Source of the DNA: Ochrobactrum vermis
GTDB taxonomy: Bacteria; Pseudomonadota; Alphaproteobacteria; Rhizobiales; Rhizobiaceae
Length of the DNA stretch: 64,000 bases
Reading direction: 5' to 3'
NCBI RefSeq assembly: GCF_002975205.1
Contig: NZ_PCOC01000001.1
Span: 248,001 to 312,000 of the forward strand
Below the pieces are notes generated by a model. The model was not told the origin of the DNA. It did no database searches and saw nothing but the letters and a program-made list of their open reading frames with translations. Positions 1-9,173 of the stretch are shown piece by piece (the first letter of the stretch is position 1; every line of letters begins with the position of its first letter). A program made the position numbers and the translations under genes.

Positions 1-1
1 A

Positions 2-625
2 GAAACAGGACTGATCGGACCGATCGGGGACTGGGTTTTGAGCACAGCATGTCGGGAAGCTGCGTTCTGGCCTGAGGATATAAAAGTTTCCGTCAATCTT
101 TCGCCGGTCCAGTTCAGCCAGACCTCGCTTCTGCGCTCTGTCACCGATGCGTTGCAAGCCGCAAGCCTGTCCCCCGACAGGCTCGAACTTGAAATCACGG
201 AGTCGGTCTTTCTTTCGAACAGCAAGAACAATATCGAGCTTTTGTTTGAACTTCGCCGATTGGGCGTTCGTATTGCGATGGATGATTTCGGAACCGGTTA
301 TTCTTCACTCAGCTATTTGCGAGCATTCCCATTCGATAAAATCAAGATTGATCGCAGTTTCGTTTCGGGGATTGAGGTCGATGCGCGCGATCTGGCCATC
401 ATCCAGGCCGTGGCAACTCTTGGTGCAGGCTTCAACATCGTCACTACGGCTGAGGGCGTGGAAACCGCGCAGCAGCTGGAGCGTTTGCGGACTGAGCGTT
501 TTGGCGAAGTACAAGGCTTTCTGACCGGGAGGCCTATGCCTGCCGGGGACGTGCATTCCTTTATCCAGAACCGCAGCAACGTCGGTCTGGAAATGCCTGC
601 AGCGCATAACAGATTGCCGATTTAG
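2..625 (+). CDS. EAL-domain cyclic-di-GMP phosphodiesterase, C-terminal part (5' end outside window)
   Basis: The open frame runs in from the left edge, so only the C-terminal ~207 residues are visible. They form most of an EAL domain, which hydrolyses cyclic di-GMP to pGpG. Seen: SVNLSPVQF, the ELEITES metal-ligand segment, the strongly conserved DDFGTGYSSLSYL loop, KIDRSFV with a catalytic Lys, TAEGVE, and QGFLTGRPMPAGDV near the end. These ligand and catalytic residues suggest an active enzyme. The EAL signature itself and any sensory or GGDEF domain would lie upstream of the window. A TTG at 38 is in frame but internal to the domain, so it is not the start. No terminator hairpin is obvious between the stop codon and the copA promoter. 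Confidence 0.9.
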   Translation, partial: ETGLIGPIGDWVLSTACREAAFWPEDIKVSVNLSPVQFSQTSLLRSVTDALQAASLSPDRLELEITESVFLSNSKNNIELLFELRRLGVRIAMDDFGTGYSSLSYLRAFPFDKIKIDRSFVSGIEVDARDLAIIQAVATLGAGFNIVTTAEGVETAQQLERLRTERFGEVQGFLTGRPMPAGDVHSFIQNRSNVGLEMPAAHNRLPI

Positions 626-710
626 GATATGCTACGTTGCCGTTGCGCAGGGCTTTATAAGCTTTCGCGCCAATTAAAAACCCAAATCAAATGCTGCTTT
701 GAAAAAGGGC

Positions 711-741
711 TTGACCTTCCAACGGTGGGAAGGACTATCTA
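711..741 (+). promoter_or_regulatory. CueR-type copper-responsive promoter of copA
   Basis: Seen: −35 TTGACC (711–716), −10 TATCTA (736–741) and a 19-base spacer. Inside the spacer is the dyad CCTTCC (715–720) N7 GGAAGG (728–733). The overlong 19-bp spacer and the CCTTCC/GGAAGG dyad are the hallmarks of MerR-family CueR promoters, in which metal-loaded CueR untwists the DNA. A cueR gene with the right ligands lies at 13260–13709. Transcription would start near 748, which bears on the choice of the copA start codon. Confidence 0.9.
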
Positions 742-789
742 AGGAGCAACTCTCGAATTGTGCCCGTTGGGGCAGTGAAGGGAATTGCT

Positions 790-3273
790 ATGAACAAGCC
801 TGTTAATCACGAAACCATCAGCTTTCCTGTACCTGTTGAAGGGATGAGTTGCGCATCCTGCGTGTCGTCCGTGGAAAAAGCCGTGTCCAAAGTTCCCGGC
901 GTTGACAAGGTTTCCGTCAATCTTGCAACGGAACGCGCTGATGTGACCTTCAAGGGTGCGCCGGATCTGCCTTCAGTGATAGATGCCATTCGCAAGGCAG
1001 GTTACGAAGTCCCAGCGGCAAGCATAGACCTGGCAATTGAAGGTATGAGTTGCGCGTCTTGCGTCAGCAAGGTTGAGAAGGCGTTGAACAGTGTACCCGG
1101 TGTCACCCGCGCCAGCGTCAATCTCGCAACCGAACGGGCTCATGTCGATCTGGCCGGGCAGGTGCCGGTTAGCGAACTGATAAAAGCGGTTGAAAATGCT
1201 GGTTACGAGGCGCGGTCGCTCAATGACAAGCAGGGCGGCGACCAACAGGAAACTCAATCAGAGAAACGGGACGCGGAAGCGGCTGAGCTGAAGAAAAGCG
1301 TCATCCTTGCCGCGGTTCTTACATTGCCGGTATTCGTGCTCGAGATGGGGTCGCATCTCATTCCGGCGGTTCATATGTTCGTCATGGACCGGATCGGCAT
1401 GCAGAACAGCTGGTATCTGCAGCTTGTGCTCACCACGCTGGTTCTATTCGGACCAGGATTGCGTTTCTTCAAAAAAGGCATACCGACGCTCCTGCGTGGC
1501 ACACCTGACATGAATTCTCTTGTCGTGGTGGGTACACTTGCGGCCTGGGGCTTTTCCGTCGTTGCGACATTCCTCCCGGGTGTGCTGCCCGAAGGTACGG
1601 TGAACGTCTATTTCGAAGCTGCCGCGGTCATCGTCACGTTGATCCTGATCGGGCGTTATCTGGAAGCGCGCGCCAAGGGACGCACGAGTGCGGCTATCAG
1701 CCGGCTGGTCGGCTTGCAGGCAAAATCAGCGCGGGTTTTGCGCGATGGACAAGCAATCGACGTGCCACTTGAAGATGTTCGAGCGGGCGACGTCGTACAA
1801 GTTCGTCCCGGCGAGAAAGTTCCGGTCGATGGTGAGGTGATTGAAGGTTCGTCCTATGTCGATGAATCGATGATCACGGGTGAGCCTGTGCCTGTCGCCA
1901 AGGAAAAGGGTGCGGAAGTGGTCGGCGGCACGATCAACAAGACCGGTGCTTTCACCTTCCGCGCCACCAAGGTTGGCCGCGACATGGTGATCTCGCAGAT
2001 CATCCGCATGGTCGAGGACGCACAAGCCGACAAACTTCCTATTCAGGCTATGGTCGACAAGGTGACAGGCTGGTTCGTTCCTGCCGTGATGGCAGCCGCT
2101 GCATTGACCTTCGCTTTGTGGCTTGTGATCGGCGGTACGGGGATGCTGGGCTACGCACTGGTGAACGCCATTGCGGTTCTCATCATCGCCTGCCCATGCG
2201 CCATGGGCTTGGCTACACCCACCTCCATCATGGTTGGTACGGGTCGTGCAGCCGAGTTTGGCGTCCTGTTCCGTCGCGGCGACGCGTTGCAGACCTTGCG
2301 TGATGCTTCCGTTATTGCCGTCGACAAAACCGGCACGCTGACACAGGGAAAGCCTGCACTGGGTCATTTCGCGGCGGTTGATGGCTTTGAAAAGGACGAA
2401 CTTCTGGCGCTTGTGGCAGCGGTTGAGGCGCGTTCCGAACACCCGATCGCCGACGCAATTGTGGAAGCAGCGAAAGCGAAGGGGTTGAATCTTGCGGATG
2501 TGTCAGCTTTTGAAGCAGTACCCGGTTTCGGCTTGAAGGCTCATGTATCTGGCCATGAAGTTGCCATCGGCGCTGATCGTTATATGGCAAAGCTCGGGCA
2601 TGATGTTGCTGTGTTTGCCAATGATGCGAAGCGTCTCGGCGATGAAGGACAGTCTCCGCTCTACGCTGCCATTGACGGAAAGCTGGCGGCAATCCTGACC
2701 GTTGCCGACCCGATGAAAGAAACCACGCCTGCGGCCATTGCTGCCCTGCACCAACAGGGGCTGAAGGTGGCGATGATCACCGGCGACAACCGTCGCACGG
2801 CACAGGCAATCGCAAAACGTCTGGGCATAGACGAAGTGGTGGCGGAAGTCCTACCGGACGGTAAGGTCGAAGCGCTGAAGCGTCTTTCGGCTGGCGGCAA
2901 GCGGATTGCCTTTGTCGGCGACGGCATCAATGACGCGCCAGCCCTCGCTGCCGCCGATGTTGGTATCGCCATCGGCACCGGCACGGATATCGCGATTGAG
3001 AGCGCAGACGTCGTCTTGATGTCGGGCGATCTGCGCGGAGTGGTCAATGCCATTGCAATATCGAAGGCGACGATACGCAATATCGGTGAGAACCTGTTCT
3101 GGGCTTTTGCCTATAATGTCGCCCTGATCCCTGTAGCTGCCGGTGTTCTTTATCCTTTCACTGGAACGCTGTTGTCGCCGGTTCTGGCAGCAGGTGCCAT
3201 GGCATTCTCAAGCATTTTTGTTCTGAGCAATGCCTTGCGGCTCAAGGCTTTCAAAAGCCCGATAGAGGTTTGA
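790..3273 (+). CDS. copA: Cu(+)-exporting P1B-type ATPase CopA
   Basis: Inner-membrane ATPase that pumps Cu(I) out of the cytoplasm; 827 residues from this start. Domains: two N-terminal heavy-metal-associated domains, each with GMSCASC (Cys 21/24 and 88/91), membrane helices, MITGEPVPV of the actuator domain, the transmembrane CPC metal site (about 468–470), the phosphorylation loop DKTGTLT (Asp about 512), [10 protein letters not shown] (HP motif) and [11 protein letters not shown] (about 710). An in-frame GTG at 760 has AAGGAG upstream, but those bases overlap the promoter −10 element and would not be in the mRNA. ATG 790 with GAAGGGA six bases upstream is therefore preferred. Single gene behind the CueR promoter; a bidirectional terminator follows. 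No copZ chaperone gene is adjacent. Confidence 0.96.
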   Translation: MNKPVNHETISFPVPVEGMSCASCVSSVEKAVSKVPGVDKVSVNLATERADVTFKGAPDLPSVIDAIRKAGYEVPAASIDLAIEGMSCASCVSKVEKALNSVPGVTRASVNLATERAHVDLAGQVPVSELIKAVENAGYEARSLNDKQGGDQQETQSEKRDAEAAELKKSVILAAVLTLPVFVLEMGSHLIPAVHMFVMDRIGMQNSWYLQLVLTTLVLFGPGLRFFKKGIPTLLRGTPDMNSLVVVGTLAAWGFSVVATFLPGVLPEGTVNVYFEAAAVIVTLILIGRYLEARAKGRTSAAISRLVGLQAKSARVLRDGQAIDVPLEDVRAGDVVQVRPGEKVPVDGEVIEGSSYVDESMITGEPVPVAKEKGAEVVGGTINKTGAFTFRATKVGRDMVISQIIRMVEDAQADKLPIQAMVDKVTGWFVPAVMAAAALTFALWLVIGGTGMLGYALVNAIAVLIIACPCAMGLATPTSIMVGTGRAAEFGVLFRRGDALQTLRDASVIAVDKTGTLTQGKPALGHFAAVDGFEKDELLALVAAVEARSEHPIADAIVEAAKAKGLNLADVSAFEAVPGFGLKAHVSGHEVAIGADRYMAKLGHDVAVFANDAKRLGDEGQSPLYAAIDGKLAAILTVADPMKETTPAAIAALHQQGLKVAMITGDNRRTAQAIAKRLGIDEVVAEVLPDGKVEALKRLSAGGKRIAFVGDGINDAPALAAADVGIAIGTGTDIAIESADVVLMSGDLRGVVNAIAISKATIRNIGENLFWAFAYNVALIPVAAGVLYPFTGTLLSPVLAAGAMAFSSIFVLSNALRLKAFKSPIEV

Positions 3274-3280
3274 GCAAAAG

Positions 3281-3307
3281 AAAAGGCGCGGTCGCGGCCG
3301 CGCATTT
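3281..3307. terminator. Bidirectional terminator between copA and the sugar operon
   Basis: Inverted repeat AAAAGGCGCGG (3281–3291) / CCGCGCATTTT (3298–3307/8), one mismatch, GC-rich stem flanked by A- and T-rich ends on both strands. It sits in the 39-base gap between two convergent genes and can serve both. Confidence 0.7.
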
Positions 3308-3312
3308 TCGCT

Positions 3313-4599
3313 TTAGTGGGTTCCTACAGCCTTGCCGTAAGTGCGCACGACATTGCGAACCGCTTCGACCATCAGGGCATGCGGCGTTGCTTCGACCGCA
3401 CCCGAGGCGACGGCCGGATAAAGCGTACCCAGATACTGGCTGATCAGCGTTTCGGGTATCTTGCGACCTTCCAGACGCTTCAAAAGCGCATCGACGGCGG
3501 CGGTCGCCACCGGGTGCGGCCAGTAATAGCGGATGCGGTCGCTATAGGAGAAATGGCGTTGCAGGCGCAGTTCCTCCGCGTCGCCGTGATAGTATTTTTC
3601 CCAGTTCTTCGGCTCGGCCAGAAGCAGCGCTTCCATCTTGCCGCGCAGGGTTTTTTCATCCGGCAGCTTGTCGAGGAAAGCCGCAATCTGGTCGAGACCG
3701 TAAAGCGCCTCGCGCAGTGCAAACGTCAGGCCGGGGCCGACTTTCAAAATGGCAAAACCGTCGTGCACGAGGTCGGAAAGCGCTTCCACCGGTTGGTAAT
3801 CGGTCGAATGGGCTTCGAACACGAATTGCGGCATTTCGCTCAGAACACCGCTCAGCGCCGTCGCTTTTTCGCTGTTGTAGAAGACGACATTTTCGTTGCC
3901 GAATTCGACACCCGGCTGCACCACAACGCCGATGGCGCGGGCAAAGGCGTCTTCCAGTCCCAGTGCCGCGAAAGCCTTGCGGTGAATGGCGACGGTTTCG
4001 ACTGCTGCGCCCGGCGTGGTCAGTTCCAGCTCTTCGATTTCTTCCATCGCGCCGCCGGGAATTGGCACTTCAGTGCCGATGATATAGACCGGCAAGTCAT
4101 ATCCGGCTTCGCGGGCCGCTGCTTCCGAAACCTTGGCCAGACGCGCGGCGCGCTCGGCGGTCACGGCATCAGGCAGCGCGACTGGCTCGCCAGCGCAGCC
4201 CATCGACGTATCGAGATGGATTTTGGTGAAGCCTGCGCGCACAAAGGCATCAATCATCACATCCGACTTCGCAAGGGCTTCTTCGGCTGGCAGATGCTTC
4301 CACGGGTTGGGGCCGAGATGGTCGCCACCCAGAATAAGCCGCTTGGTGTCGAAGCCGACGCGCGCGGCGATGTGTTCCACGAAGCGGCGGAAGTCGACAG
4401 GCGTCATGCCCGTATAGCCGCGATCCTGATTGACCTGATTACAGGTGGCCTCGATCAGCACGTCCGTCTCGGCCGCCATGCCTTCGAGGAGGGCTGCTTC
4501 GATCACCAGCGGATGTGCAGAGCAGATAGATGTGATGCCACCGCGAACGCCGCTGGCGTAACGGGCGGGAAGTACGCTCAGAACGTTCGTGCTGCTCAT
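3313..4599 (-). CDS. GatZ/KbaZ family protein, probable D-tagatose 6-phosphate 4-epimerase
   Basis: A 428-residue protein of the GatZ/KbaZ-like family (often labelled tagatose-bisphosphate aldolase non-catalytic subunit or 'tagatose-6-phosphate kinase'). Recognisable segments: GGITSICSAHP near the N terminus, EATCNQVNQDRGYTGMTP, LGGDHLGPNPW, HLDTSMGC, GTEVPIPGG, FEAHSTDYQ and SDRIRYYWP. In enterobacteria the family pairs with a catalytic GatY/KbaY aldolase. No such gene is present here, and in Agrobacterium a relative is known to be a D-tagatose 6-phosphate 4-epimerase making fructose 6-phosphate. The start ATG overlaps the kinase stop codon by four bases (ATGA), so translation is coupled. 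Last gene of the ABC-transporter operon. Family assignment is firm; substrate is inference. Confidence 0.8.
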   Translation of the reverse strand: MSSTNVLSVLPARYASGVRGGITSICSAHPLVIEAALLEGMAAETDVLIEATCNQVNQDRGYTGMTPVDFRRFVEHIAARVGFDTKRLILGGDHLGPNPWKHLPAEEALAKSDVMIDAFVRAGFTKIHLDTSMGCAGEPVALPDAVTAERAARLAKVSEAAAREAGYDLPVYIIGTEVPIPGGAMEEIEELELTTPGAAVETVAIHRKAFAALGLEDAFARAIGVVVQPGVEFGNENVVFYNSEKATALSGVLSEMPQFVFEAHSTDYQPVEALSDLVHDGFAILKVGPGLTFALREALYGLDQIAAFLDKLPDEKTLRGKMEALLLAEPKNWEKYYHGDAEELRLQRHFSYSDRIRYYWPHPVATAAVDALLKRLEGRKIPETLISQYLGTLYPAVASGAVEATPHALMVEAVRNVVRTYGKAVGTH

Positions 4600-5543
4600 G
4601 CTGGAACTCCGTTTTTCTGCAAGAAGGCTACAATTTCAGCCATGGTCGAGGTGCCTTCCATCGGTCCCTTGACGCCGACGGCGCGAGCGCCGGTGGCATT
4701 GGCGATGACTAGAGCTTCCTTCGTTGCCATGCCGCGCAGCCAGCAGGTGATGAATGCCGCGCCAAAACTGTCGCCCGCGCCGGTCGGGTCGATTTCATTG
4801 ACCTTGAAAGCAGGCGCGAAAACTTCGCCGGACTGGTCGAAATAGCTGGCGCCGTCCGCGCCGCGCTTGATCACAACGGCTTTGATACCGCGCGCCAGCA
4901 GTTCTTCTACGGCGGCTTTTTCCTCGGTCGCCTTGGTGAAGAGGAAAATTTCCGGGCCGCTCGGCATGAACAGGTCGGTGTTTTCCAGCGCATGGGCCAG
5001 TGCCTGGCGCATGCCCGGCAATTCCAGCATTTCCTTGCGGATATTCGGGTCGAAGGACACTGTGCCGCCCTTCGCCTTGATGCGGATTGTCGCCTCGTGG
5101 ATCGCCGAAACGATACCATCGGAGAACAAGGCCGAACCCATAATATGCAGGTGATCGGCGGTCTCGATCAGCTTGTCGGCTTCCGGTGTCAGGCCAATCG
5201 CGCTGCACGCGCTGTGCTTGATGTTGAAGATGAAATCGCGATTGCCATCCGGGCGATAGCGCACGAAAGCGCTGCCGGTCGCGGCTGTGGGGTGTACGCC
5301 GATGGCCGAAACATCCACGCCGTCTTTTTGCAGGCGCTCGACATTGAGCGCGCCGAAATCGTCATTGCCGACCGCGCTGACCATGCCGCAAGGCTGGCCC
5401 ATCTTGGCCGCCTGATCGATGAAGATCGCAGGCGCGCCGGAAGCGAACGGGCCGATCAACGGGATGGCGGATTTGAAACCGTTGCCGGTTTCCACGGCCA
5501 TGATCTCGACGACGATTTCGCCGATGGTGATGATCTTTTTCAT
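4596..5543 (-). CDS. PfkB-family carbohydrate kinase (probable ketose kinase)
   Basis: ATP-dependent sugar kinase of the ribokinase/PfkB superfamily, about 315 residues. Seen: GEIVVEIMA at the N terminus, the first glycine-rich stretch around AKMGQPCGMVSAVGNDDFG, and the C-terminal signature DPTGAGDSFGAAF containing the catalytic Asp and anion hole. With the downstream GatZ-like gene it would phosphorylate an imported ketose such as D-tagatose for epimerisation to fructose 6-phosphate. ATG 5543 is chosen; a GTG nine bases upstream (5552) is in frame and neither has a strong ribosome-binding site. It follows the permease stop closely and overlaps the next gene by ATGA. The exact sugar is not determinable from sequence. 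Confidence 0.85.
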   Translation of the reverse strand: MKKIITIGEIVVEIMAVETGNGFKSAIPLIGPFASGAPAIFIDQAAKMGQPCGMVSAVGNDDFGALNVERLQKDGVDVSAIGVHPTAATGSAFVRYRPDGNRDFIFNIKHSACSAIGLTPEADKLIETADHLHIMGSALFSDGIVSAIHEATIRIKAKGGTVSFDPNIRKEMLELPGMRQALAHALENTDLFMPSGPEIFLFTKATEEKAAVEELLARGIKAVVIKRGADGASYFDQSGEVFAPAFKVNEIDPTGAGDSFGAAFITCWLRGMATKEALVIANATGARAVGVKGPMEGTSTMAEIVAFLQKNGVPA

Positions 5544-5557
5544 GAGGTGCACCGCAA

Positions 5558-6553
5558 TTACGTCCGTACGGATTTGGAGCGCACATCGAGCCAGACCGCG
5601 ACCAGAATGACCACGCCCTTGACGATGAGCTGATAGAAGTAAGGCACCGACAGCATGTTCATCCCGTTATTGATGACGCCGATGATAAGCGCGCCGAGAA
5701 TGGTGCCGACCATGGTGCCGACGCCGCCAGCAAGCGAGGTGCCGCCCAGAACGACTGCCGCAATGGCGTCGAGTTCATAGCCCATGCCCGCATTGGTCTG
5801 CGCCGAGGACAGGCGCGACGAGAGCAGAATGCCGCTGATCGCCGCCATCACGCCGGAAAGCATGAAGACGATGATCTTGATGCGGTCGACACGGATGCCC
5901 GAATAGATCGCGGCTTCCTTGTTGCCGCCCGACAGGTAGATGCGGCGGCCGAACACGGTCTTGGACAGCAGGATATAGTTGAAGATGAACAGGACGCCGA
6001 CGATCCAGATGATGATCGGCAGGCCGAGCCAGTTTTCCGACCCGATGGCGAGCCAGGTGTCGTTTTCGATGATTTCCGGCGCGCCATTGGTCGGCAGGCT
6101 GACCATGCCGCGATAGATGCCCATTGTCGCGACCGTCACGATGAAGGAGGGCAGCATCAGTTTTGCCGAAAGCACACCATTCAGTCCGCCCATGATGGCG
6201 CCCGCCGCGAGCGTGAAAACCACGGTTGGCACAAAGCCGAACCCCATGGAGAAGGCTTGCGCCGCCACCATGCCGGAAACCGCGATGATGGAGCCAATCG
6301 AAAGGTCGATCTCACCGAGCAGGATCACATAGGTCATGCCATAGGCGGCAACGGCAATCACCGCCACCTGCTGCATGATGTTCATGAAGTTGTTGAAAGC
6401 GAGAAAGCGCGGGTTCAACACTGCGAAGACCACGCAGAGCACGGCCAGCGAGACGATGATGCCGCCATATTGGCGCACCAGCGGGGAGGAGAAAAGCGAA
6501 CGGCGGACTTCCGCGTCCACGGCTTTCTTCTGGAGATTTTGGGGGTTGCTCAT
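5558..6553 (-). CDS. Ribose/sugar-type ABC transporter permease (RbsC family)
   Basis: Polytopic inner-membrane permease of 331 residues, with a hydrophilic N-terminal ~35 residues followed by many hydrophobic segments. Family hallmarks: YGGIIVSLAVLCVVFAVLNP in the first helix, VLLGEIDLSIGSI, and the conserved AVVLGGTSLAGGVGTMVGT loop near the C terminus. Its ATG overlaps the ATPase stop (ATGA), so the two subunits are coupled. It works with the ATPase and the periplasmic binding protein upstream in the same operon to import a monosaccharide. Confidence 0.92.
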   Translation of the reverse strand: MSNPQNLQKKAVDAEVRRSLFSSPLVRQYGGIIVSLAVLCVVFAVLNPRFLAFNNFMNIMQQVAVIAVAAYGMTYVILLGEIDLSIGSIIAVSGMVAAQAFSMGFGFVPTVVFTLAAGAIMGGLNGVLSAKLMLPSFIVTVATMGIYRGMVSLPTNGAPEIIENDTWLAIGSENWLGLPIIIWIVGVLFIFNYILLSKTVFGRRIYLSGGNKEAAIYSGIRVDRIKIIVFMLSGVMAAISGILLSSRLSSAQTNAGMGYELDAIAAVVLGGTSLAGGVGTMVGTILGALIIGVINNGMNMLSVPYFYQLIVKGVVILVAVWLDVRSKSVRT

Positions 6554-8094
6554 AGGTGCATTCCTGCTGCGTAGCTCATGACGGTTTCGGGCGTAAGGCC
6601 ATCGGCATCGACAATGGCGGCGACATGCTTGTTATGCATGATGGCCACCCGGTCGCTGAGGCCCAGCACTTCCGGCAGTTCGGAGGAAACCATCAGGATC
6701 GCCGCGCCATTGGCGGCAAGTTCACGGATGATGCGATAGATTTCGAATTTCGCGCCGACATCGACACCGCGTGTCGGCTCGTCGAGAATGAGGATGCGCG
6801 GCTTTGTTTGCAGCCACTTTGCCAGCACGATTTTCTGCTGGTTGCCGCCGCTGAGCGATCCGGCAACCGTGTCGATGGATGCCGTCTTGATGGCAAGGCG
6901 CAGAACTTCCGCCTTGGCGGCAGAGCGCTCTGCTCTGGAACGCATCAGGCCGAGCGGGCCAGTCAGCTGGCCAAGCCCCACCATATTGATGTTGCGCTCA
7001 ACACTATGCGGAAGAACAAGGCCTTCTTCCTTGCGGTTCTCGGTCACGAAAGCAATGCCGTTGCGAATGGCATCGGTCGGCGAGGCAAGCGTGATGGCTT
7101 CGCCTTCGAGCCTGATTTCGCCCGTGGGCCGCAGCATCCCGAACAGCGCCTTCATCACATCCGAACGACCCGAACCGACCAGCCCGAAAAGCCCCAGGAC
7201 TTCGCCCGGCTTCACATCGATGGAAACCTCGTGGAACTTGCCCGGAACGGACAGGTTCTTCGTTTCGAGAATCGGCGGAACATTGTCCGAAGGACGCGGC
7301 GCTTCACGTGGGGGATAGATATCGTTCATCTCACGACCAACCATCAGCGCGATCAGACGGTCGATGCTGGTCTCGCTCTTTTCGGCGGTCGTGACATATT
7401 CGCCATCGCGGACAACCGTAATGTCGTCGGAAAGCCGCATGATTTCTTCCATACGGTGCGAAATATAGATGACGGCAGTGCCCTTGGCCTTCAGGCGCTC
7501 AATGATCGAAAACAGAATTTCCGCTTCGCTGTCGGACAGCGACGAGGTCGGCTCGTCCAGAATGACGACGTCGGCGGGCTGGCTCAAGCCCTTGGCGATT
7601 TCGACGAGCTGACGCTGGGCAATCGAAAGATCGCCGACCTTGGCGCGGGGATCGACCGGAAGTCCCAGATTGGCAACAAGCCTGGTCGCTTCCGCATTCA
7701 GCTCGCGCTCGCGGATGAAGCCGAAACGGCTCGGCTCATGGTTCGCGAAAATATTCTCGGCAACGGTCAGGTTGCGGGAGAGGCTCAATTCCTGAAAGAC
7801 GATGGCGATGCCGCTGGCGCGCGCATCGCGCGGGTTCTTTGGCGCATAGGCCGCGCCTTTGAGCAAAATCGTGCCGGAGGTCGGCTTGAACACGCCGGCC
7901 AGAATCTTCATCAGCGTGGATTTTCCGGCGCCGTTTTCACCGAGCAGCGTATGCACGCGGCCACGACGCACGGTCAGGTTCATGCGCTTCAGCGCGATGA
8001 CCGGGCCGAAGGATTTCGCGATATCGCGAATTTCCAGAACCGTATCCGCTGCCGTCTTCTGCCCGGATGTGGTTTCTGTCACAGGAGTTGTCAC
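6550..8094 (-). CDS. Sugar ABC transporter ATPase, duplicated (RbsA/MglA family)
   Basis: Cytoplasmic ATPase with two fused nucleotide-binding domains, about 514 residues. Domain 1: Walker A GENGAGKST, signature LSIAQRQLVE, Walker B ILDEPTSSL. Domain 2: degenerate Walker A GLVGSGRSDV, signature LSGGNQQKIV, Walker B ILDEPTRGVDVGAK. This asymmetry is normal for the ribose/galactose family. Start: GTG 8094 is preferred because GGAGG lies eight bases upstream; an earlier GTG at 8133 would add 13 residues but has no clear ribosome-binding site. Two hairpins separate it from the binding-protein gene upstream. Confidence 0.92.
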   Translation of the reverse strand: MTTPVTETTSGQKTAADTVLEIRDIAKSFGPVIALKRMNLTVRRGRVHTLLGENGAGKSTLMKILAGVFKPTSGTILLKGAAYAPKNPRDARASGIAIVFQELSLSRNLTVAENIFANHEPSRFGFIRERELNAEATRLVANLGLPVDPRAKVGDLSIAQRQLVEIAKGLSQPADVVILDEPTSSLSDSEAEILFSIIERLKAKGTAVIYISHRMEEIMRLSDDITVVRDGEYVTTAEKSETSIDRLIALMVGREMNDIYPPREAPRPSDNVPPILETKNLSVPGKFHEVSIDVKPGEVLGLFGLVGSGRSDVMKALFGMLRPTGEIRLEGEAITLASPTDAIRNGIAFVTENRKEEGLVLPHSVERNINMVGLGQLTGPLGLMRSRAERSAAKAEVLRLAIKTASIDTVAGSLSGGNQQKIVLAKWLQTKPRILILDEPTRGVDVGAKFEIYRIIRELAANGAAILMVSSELPEVLGLSDRVAIMHNKHVAAIVDADGLTPETVMSYAAGMHL

Positions 8095-8182
8095 TTTTGA
8101 GGCCTCCACGCTCCGTTTGCTACAGTCTGTCACGAACCGGATATGGCCGGGTCTGCACAGTCCTGCTGTCTAAAGGGATGCG

Positions 8183-8258
8183 GTGGCGGCTCGGAAAGGG
8201 GAGGCTTTCCGGGCCGCCACACGCTGAAAGGAAACAGCGACTGGGAGGAGTGTCGCTG
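8183..8258 (-). promoter_or_regulatory. Two intercistronic hairpins after the binding-protein gene
   Basis: Stem 1: GTGGCGGC (8183–8190) / GCCGCCAC (8213–8220) with an inner stem GGAAAG/CTTTCC (8193–8198/8205–8210). Stem 2: CAGCGAC (8235–8241) / GTCGCTG (8252–8258). No T-run follows on the minus strand. Such stems often protect the binding-protein message or partly attenuate read-through, raising binding protein over membrane subunits; that role is inferred. Confidence 0.55.
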
Positions 8259-8270
8259 CTTCACGCGGTG

Positions 8271-9173
8271 TTACTTGGTTTCGCCGTCCTTGGTGACGAC
8301 GCCCGGAACGATTGGCTGCTTGGCCGGAACGCTCTCGCCCTTGATGACCTTGGCAGCGGTTTCAACCGCAACCTTGCCCATCTGATCTGGATATTGCGCT
8401 ATAACGCCGACCATGATCGGGTCGTTCTTCACGGCGTTGCGGGCTTCTTCCATGCCGTCAAAGCCGATCACCTTGACCTGATTTTCGAGCTTGGCGGCCT
8501 TTACAGCCGATGCGGCGGCAAGTGCAGCGTCATCGCCGAAGCCGAAGATGCCGACGATATCCGGGTTGGCCTGCAGGATGTTCTGTGCCGTGGCCAGAGC
8601 TTCCGAACGGGTGATGCCCGGCTGGATCGCCACGATCTTGATGTCCGGATACTTGGCGATGGTCTTCTTGAAGCCTTCGACACGATCAACGACCGACTGC
8701 ACGGTCGGATATTCGATGACGGCGACATTGCCCTTCTCGCCGATGGACTTTGCCATCAATTCGCCAGCCTTTTCGCCACCGGCAAAGTTGTCGGTACCGA
8801 CAAAGGATGTCACGTCCACATTGATTGCAGGCACGTCGACGGTGATGACCTTGATACCAGCCTTTTCAGCCTTGTTGATGGCCGAGCGGACGCCCTTGCT
8901 GTCAACCGGCGAAATGATGATGACATCGACGCCTTTGGTGATGAAATCTTCCACATCGGCGAGCTGCTTGCTCAGGTCCTGATTGGCGATAGAAATTTCG
9001 AGCGGCACGTTTTCAGCCTGCGCTTCCTTCTTCATCGCGTCAGCGAGCGAGATGTAGAACGGATGCTGCTGGGTGAGAAGCGATGCGCCAACGCCTTCGG
9101 CAGAGGCAGCACCCGCCATCATGGCCAGAGCAACGCCGGAAAAGAGAATGCGGCCGAGAGAAGTGCGAAACAT
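8271..9173 (-). CDS. Periplasmic sugar-binding protein (RbsB-like, Peripla_BP_4)
   Basis: A 300-residue secreted binding protein. Signal peptide: hydrophobic LGRILFSGVALAMMAGAASA, cleavage likely after ASA. The mature part has the two-lobe ribose-binding-protein fold, with TQQHPFYISLADAMKKEAQ, GVDVIIISPVDSKGV, ITVDVPAINVDVTSFVGTDN, NPDIVGIFGFGDDAALAA and KVIGFDGMEEAR. These match the monosaccharide-binding family. It is promoter-proximal in the five-gene operon and is divergent from a LacI regulator. The ligand is probably D-tagatose or a related hexose or ketose, inferred from the downstream enzymes. Confidence 0.92.
   Translation of the reverse strand: MFRTSLGRILFSGVALAMMAGAASAEGVGASLLTQQHPFYISLADAMKKEAQAENVPLEISIANQDLSKQLADVEDFITKGVDVIIISPVDSKGVRSAINKAEKAGIKVITVDVPAINVDVTSFVGTDNFAGGEKAGELMAKSIGEKGNVAVIEYPTVQSVVDRVEGFKKTIAKYPDIKIVAIQPGITRSEALATAQNILQANPDIVGIFGFGDDAALAAASAVKAAKLENQVKVIGFDGMEEARNAVKNDPIMVGVIAQYPDQMGKVAVETAAKVIKGESVPAKQPIVPGVVTKDGETK

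Noticed and set aside
3313..4599. Tagatose-bisphosphate aldolase
   Set aside because: This family is the non-catalytic partner, and no catalytic GatY/KbaY gene is present in the window.
3316..4845. A 509-codon open frame on the plus strand opposite the GatZ-like and kinase genes
   Set aside because: It is a shadow of GC-rich codon use in the real genes. The encoded protein is rich in Arg/His/Gly with no domain, while the minus strand encodes clear families.
6556..8100. A 514-codon open frame opposite the sugar ABC ATPase
   Set aside because: Antisense of a well-conserved ATPase gene; no recognisable domain or ribosome-binding site.
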